Below are positions 59,046-64,000 of a stretch of DNA of 64,000 bases, piece after piece. A program made the translations under genes and the position numbers. The first letter of the stretch is position 1. Each line of letters starts with the position of its first letter. The stretch comes from Sabethes cyaneus. Taxonomy: Eukaryota > Arthropoda > Insecta > Diptera > Culicidae. The notes under the pieces are model-generated. The model saw only the letters and a list, made by a program, of their open reading frames with translations, was not told where the DNA came from and did not search any database. The stretch is taken from contig NC_071355.1 of NCBI RefSeq assembly GCF_943734655.1, positions 244,613,183 through 244,677,182 on the forward strand, in the 5' to 3' direction.

Positions 59046-59891
59046 TAATGTTCCGATTTTGGCAGTTCCCGATTTTATCTACCCCCGATTTCATTAGCTT
59101 TTTATCTCGATTTTGTCAGGCTATATATTTTGTTTAACTTTTGTGCTTTTAAACATGATTTATAAAACTTTTCAGTCTGCTTGGAACTATTCTGATTCGC
59201 TGGGGAAAGTTTTTAATAAAATGATGCCTTCTTGCGAGTAATTCGAGGTCAAAATTAAGGTATTTTTATAGTAAAAGTTTTATAGTTCCTAAACAAGCAA
59301 AGATAGAGGTATGCTACATTCAGCAATGTTGTGTATTTTTACAATTTGTACAACTTTGTAAAACATTAAAAAGTTATACAACAATTACAAACACAGCTAA
59401 AATAGAAAAACTAATTTTAACGACTTTTCATTTATGAGAAATAGGATTCTTCTATCTTTGCTGAAGAGATAGAAGGTTACTGTGTTCAGCAAAATTTCTT
59501 GTAATAATATGCTGTAAAACTTTACAGAACACCTCAATGTGTTATATTAAAACTGAAAAAAAAATTAATTTTTCATTGCACATTTATTAATCAAAAGTTG
59601 AATTCAGCTGGACGATAGAATTTTTAATTCTAAGAAACTCTTCCATAAACCTAAAAGCAAGCTTTCCCGCTCAAAGCTAATGCGCACCAAAAAAGTTTCT
59701 GGACCAGTGTGCTGGGCCCGGTTCATTGAGCTTTCGGTTGACCAATTGAGGGTTAAAATTTAATTTTTAGTGGAAGTCTTCGATGTTGCAAGTCTTGAGT
59801 CTTGAATTTTGAAAAAAATTTCCCGATTTTGTCAGTTTTCCCATTTTGTCAGCCCAAAATTCAACATGGGGCTGACAAAATCGAAACATTA
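59046..59891. mobile_element. 842-bp inverted-repeat element with TA target duplication
   Basis: It starts ATGTTCCGATTTTGGCAG (59048) and ends as the reverse complement of ATGTTTCGATTTTGTCAG (59889), 16 of 18 matching. TA is present on both sides (59046-59047, 59890-59891). Subterminal CCCGATTTTGTCAG and CCATTTTGTCAG phrases repeat near the right end. The A/T-rich interior has no open frame of note. It is a non-autonomous TA-inserting element. Confidence 0.65.
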
Positions 59892-60350
59892 TTGTACATA
59901 AATGTTGTAAACAGCCAGAAGTGTTTATTCAGTTAAATAAAATCCAAAACTATTTGTTTCAGTTTCCGGTTATGACTCTTTTATGTACAACATCTTAGAG
60001 CTATATTATGCAATAATATCAAAGAACCAATACACAGATTAAACATCTTCGCAAACACTGGCCAATGGGATGTATCGGCAGTTTTCGGAATTCTGAACAG
60101 ACATTTATATTTTCCGGAACGTAAGATTCGGGCTCAGCTATTATACATATATGTGTCACACTGAAACGTACGTAAGAAACTTACAAATGACTTCAGTATA
60201 GCAATGTATGCCTTTGGCAGTGAACATGTAACGTTAAGGCTGCTGGGAAGGACGGTATCTCGGCTGAACTTAAAAAAGCGAGCAAGCGAGCGATTTCCGA
60301 ATTTGATTCTGTAGACTTAGACCGCTAGCGGAGTCCTTCGTCGGTGAGTA
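59892..60350. other. Unassigned DNA
   Basis: A/T-rich. From about 60235 (CTGCTGGGAAGGACGGTATC) the sequence resembles the front of the LINE RT relic that follows. Confidence 0.3.
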
Positions 60351-60700
60351 CCAAGCTGATTTCCGTCAGGGACGGATCAGATGTTTACACTGCGTCAGTT
60401 ACTAGACAAGTTCCAGGAGCACAGCTTGCAGACTCATCATCTGTTTGTGAACTTTAAGGCGGCGTACGATTCAGTCAAACGAAACAAGCTGTGGCAGATA
60501 GTGCTAGAATATGGTTTTCCTACGAAACTAGTTACGCTGATTCGTGCGAAGCTGGATGGGTCAAAATCATGCACCTGAATAGCGGGTGAGACTTCAGCCG
60601 CTTTCGTGATGTTTGTTGGACTCTCTAGCCTGCTATTCAACATTGCCTTGAAAGGTGCAATCCGAAGAGCAAACGTAAAAAGAAGCAGGACTATTATAAC
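60351..60700 (+). pseudogene. LINE relic, second family, front of RT
   Basis: It reads YQADFRQG, then TLRQLLDKFQEHSLQTHHLF, motif A as VNFKAAYDSVKRNKLW (first catalytic Asp changed to Asn), YGFPTKLVTLIRAKLDG, and after a stop SLLFNIALKGAIRR. It belongs to the same family as 31490-32040. It is truncated before the ADD box. Confidence 0.6.
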
Positions 60701-61029
60701 GTAAGTTTTTAACCAAAATTTTATAGGTTTTGAAAAATGCGATTCCATAGGATTGAATCGGGTCATTCTAGCTTGTGGTCACTGGACATGACAACTGAAA
60801 ATAAAATAAGCTTAAGGCTTAGACCAATCAGAAAATTAGTGCCAGCCAAGATCACACAGGTGAGCATTATTAAGCAGATAAAAATCAGCAGCAAAATAGC
60901 CAAACGATACCTCAAATTACCAGGTCAAATACACCATTGGATTAATATCCTTGCAGTGGAAAAAAATCCGCAACTCCCTCTGCGTGTCCAGAGCGCTCAA
61001 AACATACAGCCTCTCGGGAAGCCGAAGGG

Positions 61030-62720
61030 ACTATAATTTACCACCTTCAAATTAAAACCGCATTAAAGTGGGCGGCAGAACGTTCAACTGCCTGGTTCCA
61101 GTTCCTCCGTCCAGTCGGCCGTCCGTGCAATGCTGCCACGACAGCCCGCAATTATATTATCAGTGTGAAACTGAACCAACCAATCGACGGACCGACCGAC
61201 TGCAGTGCAGAGTGCATTCTGAACTTGCACCGCTGGCTGGGCCTGGCTGCGCCACTTCCAGGGTCCGCTAATCATCGCTCCACTAACAAAGGTGGAGGTT
61301 GGTGGTTGTAGCTGTAGGTATGATGTAGGTTGTGTGGTACACGAAACCATTCGCGAGTGGCGTGTCCTTGAAAGGTTTCGCTGCTGCTGCTGCTGGTCAT
61401 AAGAAAACCCGCACCGACAACAAATCGGTAACGACTCGATCGTGTCTAATGGTTTACATGGGCCGCGACGAAGGGACGGATGGGGTTGAAATTAAGCTGG
61501 TGGTAGTCCGGTGGTGGCAGTGGCGGCTGGTGGTAAAGACACTCGTCATCTAATGGCACTTCGAGTGCACAACAACTTAACAAAGTATCACGGACGGTGA
61601 GGTGCGGCGCGGCGCGGCGCGGTGGCGTACGATCGACCGACCAGCCATGATTGCTTTTCGGTGAGCTCTCTAGCCGCTACTTGAGCAGGAGTTTAGTAGG
61701 TTTTTGTTGATGATTGTCCGTGAAGTGGAGCACACAGAAAGTATATCACATTTATTGCTAGAGTGACCAACCGGCGCTATCAAACCCATGTTTAAATTTG
61801 CCCTTTTCCAACTCGATTGTTTGAGTGACGAAGAAAAATTTAATTCCAATCTGGGCACCCTATCCTGACCCGAGAAATCCGCAAACTCACCTCGTTATCG
61901 AGAGCTCGACACACGAACAAAACGCGATGCAAATTCAAGTTGCGATTACTTAGACACAACAATGCCGGGTAATTACAATACATTTAGCGCGAACGGTCGG
62001 CCGGTCGGTTGGTCGGTCGGTCGGTTGGCTTGGCCGGGTTGAACGCAGTTGGATGGGTGGTTTTCAATTGACCTTGAACGTTTTCCACTGTATCAGTAGC
62101 GGCAACAGGAAGCAAAATAGACCTCCTCGAGCTGCGTCGTGGTGATCGGTTCACAGGCTGAGAACTGATCGCGAGCAGTCAATCACATTCGAATCGAGAC
62201 GAATGAGTGGGCAGCCAGCGCGCAGCGCGCGGCAATCGCCATTAGAAGAGCATGACCATTGATTGCTTCTTTGTCCGAGTTCATTTGATTTAGATTCGCG
62301 TGGCTCCTTCTACGTGATGGAAATATACATCAAAATCGGCACCCGGTTCTAAACATGTACCGCGGCGCGCGTGGTTTGCTGCAACTGGCCGCAAGGGAAG
62401 TCCACTCCAAGCCAATCTGATGTGTTTGTCCTGCTGATTGCGCCGCAGGCTTTCTAAGCCTCCACAATCCGAAGTCCGAGGTGCTTCAAAGTTCTGTGTC
62501 AATGACTTAGAGACGTAGAAAAGGACGGAAGGACGGTGAAACCATGATCGCGCGAGTTTTCTATTCGCGCTGCCCCAGTCAGTCCAAAGGCAGCCAGCCA
62601 GGTAGGCATCAGGCACTGCCTGGCACAAGCCGCACAACAATGCCACCAACACCGGCAGCGGCGAACGGTGAATGAACTCCGCGGCCACACCGACTCGAGC
62701 GGTTGAAATGAGGCCCACAG
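61030..62720. other. GC-richer unique-looking island
   Basis: About 1.7 kb without transposon motifs. It contains GGCGCGGCGCGGCGCGG near 61605 and a GGTCGGTTGGTCGGTCGG run near 62000, plus CTGCTGCTGCTG near 61380. Overlapping frames (for example 142 residues on the minus strand, 62718-62290) lack domains. Regulatory or non-coding exon content is possible but unproven. Confidence 0.3.
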
Positions 62721-62949
62721 AAGAATCACAATATCCGATGAAATCTCATCTTAAATTGTAAATTAATAATGAAGAATAGATGTTAAACGAGACTCTTGTA
62801 TGACCTAGTTAGTATCGAAACGCTTTTTAATAAAACAATTGCAGCGCAGTTAATTTTGTACTGTTTACAACAGTAGTTTTATTACTAAGAAAAAATGCTC
62901 TGGTGATAAAGCAGCGTAGGAAACATTGACTCTAACAGTTTTGAATCTA

Positions 62950-63745
62950 ACAGTTTTTACTTGGATTTAGAAAGGAAATCAGATTTGAAAGAAATTTTAA
63001 AGTTTTTGTTTGAATTAGACTTGGAATAGGATTTGAAATTATGCCCGAAATTGAGCTTAAAATAGGAATTAAAATTGGATGTAAATTAGATTCTTTTTCT
63101 CTTCTCCAGTTTCATTTCTCCATTTTATGTTCCGTTTTTGTTCTTCTATTCAGTACCGTTATCTGGTTTTTGCTCTTACTTTGCTTCGTTTTCTTTTCGT
63201 TTTCCCTCTTGTTCTCTTTTTTTTTTGTATTTCCTCTCCCATATTTTCTGTTCCGTTTTTCTGCTTATCCTGTTAATTTTTTTCTCATTTTAGACCTGTT
63301 TTTCCTCTTTTTTTACACTCATTTTTTGTAATTTTCTTTTCCATGCCCCTTCTTTTTTCTAGAATGGTTTTAACCCAGAGGGTCATATACCAGTGTCCCT
63401 TCTTTTCTCTTCCTTTTTCCTATTTTCATTGCCAGTTCTCGGACCCTATTCTCACAACCACCTCACTCACCTCACTTCACTCACGGGCTCACTCACTTTC
63501 ACTCATCTTATCTTATTGTTGTCATTTCATTTGTACAGTCAGTCACACCCAGGTAACCGAAATCATCTAGGCGACTTTTAGAATTGGGATCTCACCTGAA
63601 AAACTTAGGTGAGATGACGGTGAGAATCATGTCTTTTTCTAACTCTCCTCCTTCTCGTTTTTTTTCTCTTCATCTGTTCCGTTTTACCTCTTTCAGATGC
63701 CCCGTTTTCTCTTCTATTCTGCTCTCTTTGGTCCCCAGTTTTTCT
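62950..63745. repeat. Degenerate repeat followed by pyrimidine-rich tract
   Basis: 62950-63090 is another GAATTxGACTTGGAATAGG-type degenerate tract. 63090-63745 is strongly C/T-rich on the plus strand (TTTTCTCTTCTCC, CTTCTTTTCTCTTCC and a CTCACTCAC run), producing Phe/Leu/Ser-rich open frames that are compositional artefacts. Confidence 0.5.
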
Positions 63746-63749
63746 TTTT

Positions 63750-64000
63750 GACGTAGAACTACGTCTTACCGCAGAGTGTCAATCCAAAATTTGGATTCAA
63801 CCCAGCGTCACGAAAGAATGAAAGATTTTGAACGCTAATAGCTCTGCCAATTAGGAATGGATTTTAATGGTTTAGATACCGATCGACTCATAAAAGATGT
63901 AGCAATTATGTGAATATTCTTTTTCAATTACCAATGAGTAATAATTACCGAACAGTTTCAAGGTCAAATTATCCCATGCATTTTCTTTGTGTTCGCCTTG
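63750..64000. repeat. Left part of a dispersed repeat copy, cut by the window edge
   Basis: It starts GACGTAGAACTACGTC (one base different from the palindrome seen elsewhere), then GTCAATCCAAAA and AGCGTCACGAAAGAATGAAA as at 55201. It ends AAGGTCAAATTATCCCATGC as in the 18498 and 54230 modules. This is the only place in the window where both modules are seen in one run, which suggests they are the two ends of one element. Confidence 0.55.

Noticed and set aside
63041..63581. Phe/Leu-rich open frames resembling membrane proteins
   Set aside because: They arise from the C/T-rich tract; no start context or homologous pattern is seen.

Overview
The window is best read as insect nuclear DNA, most likely from a large-genome mosquito (culicine-like Culicidae). 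I infer this from one intact, clearly dipteran nuclear-receptor gene with 57-67 bp introns, surrounded by decayed non-LTR retrotransposons, LTR elements, mariner-type elements, SINEs, MITEs and satellites. The species cannot be fixed from sequence alone. No bacterial-type operons, CRISPR arrays, rRNA genes or intact tRNA genes were seen.

Only one host protein-coding gene can be supported: Hr39 (nuclear receptor subfamily NR5B) on the minus strand, 16865 down to 14143. It has seven coding exons and an intact 782-residue reading frame. A long A/T-rich stretch below it (about 11.55-14.14 kb) is a plausible 3' UTR. The GC-richer stretch above it (about 16.95-18.0 kb) is a plausible 5' leader and promoter.

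Layout: 0-0.8 kb Copia relic with an internal tandem triplication; 0.8-4.2 kb unassigned, with a GC-richer island; 4.2-9.3 kb relics of two LINE families; 9.3-11.5 kb unassigned; 11.5-18 kb Hr39; 18-24.1 kb dispersed repeat, a SINE with target duplication and an R1-like LINE split by a MITE; 24.7-26.1 kb GC-richer island; 26.5-32 kb Gypsy, MITE, transposase and LINE relics; 32.9-37 kb a large fold-back element into which a 2.2-kb element has inserted; 37.7-38.5 kb repeat relics; 39.7-41.7 kb GC island; 42.3-42.9 kb second RTE-like copy; 45.3-48.1 kb a pyrimidine-strand satellite passing through 22-, 12- and 5-bp units; 49-51.2 kb GC island; 51.4-56.75 kb two copies of a repeat that carries broken histone H2A coding sequence, with mariner, SINE, BEL/Pao and fold-back elements between them; 57-57.8 kb 13-bp minisatellite; 57.8-59 kb Jockey/CR1-like LINE 3' half; 59.05-59.89 kb TA-flanked inverted-repeat element; 60.4-60.7 kb LINE relic; 61-62.7 kb GC island; 63-64 kb pyrimidine-rich tract and the edge of a dispersed repeat.

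The most unusual structure is the histone H2A-bearing repeat, present twice about 4.3 kb apart with shared flanks and independent lesions. Next come the three-stage satellite and the nested fold-back element. All element family names rest on motifs read by eye. No database search was possible.
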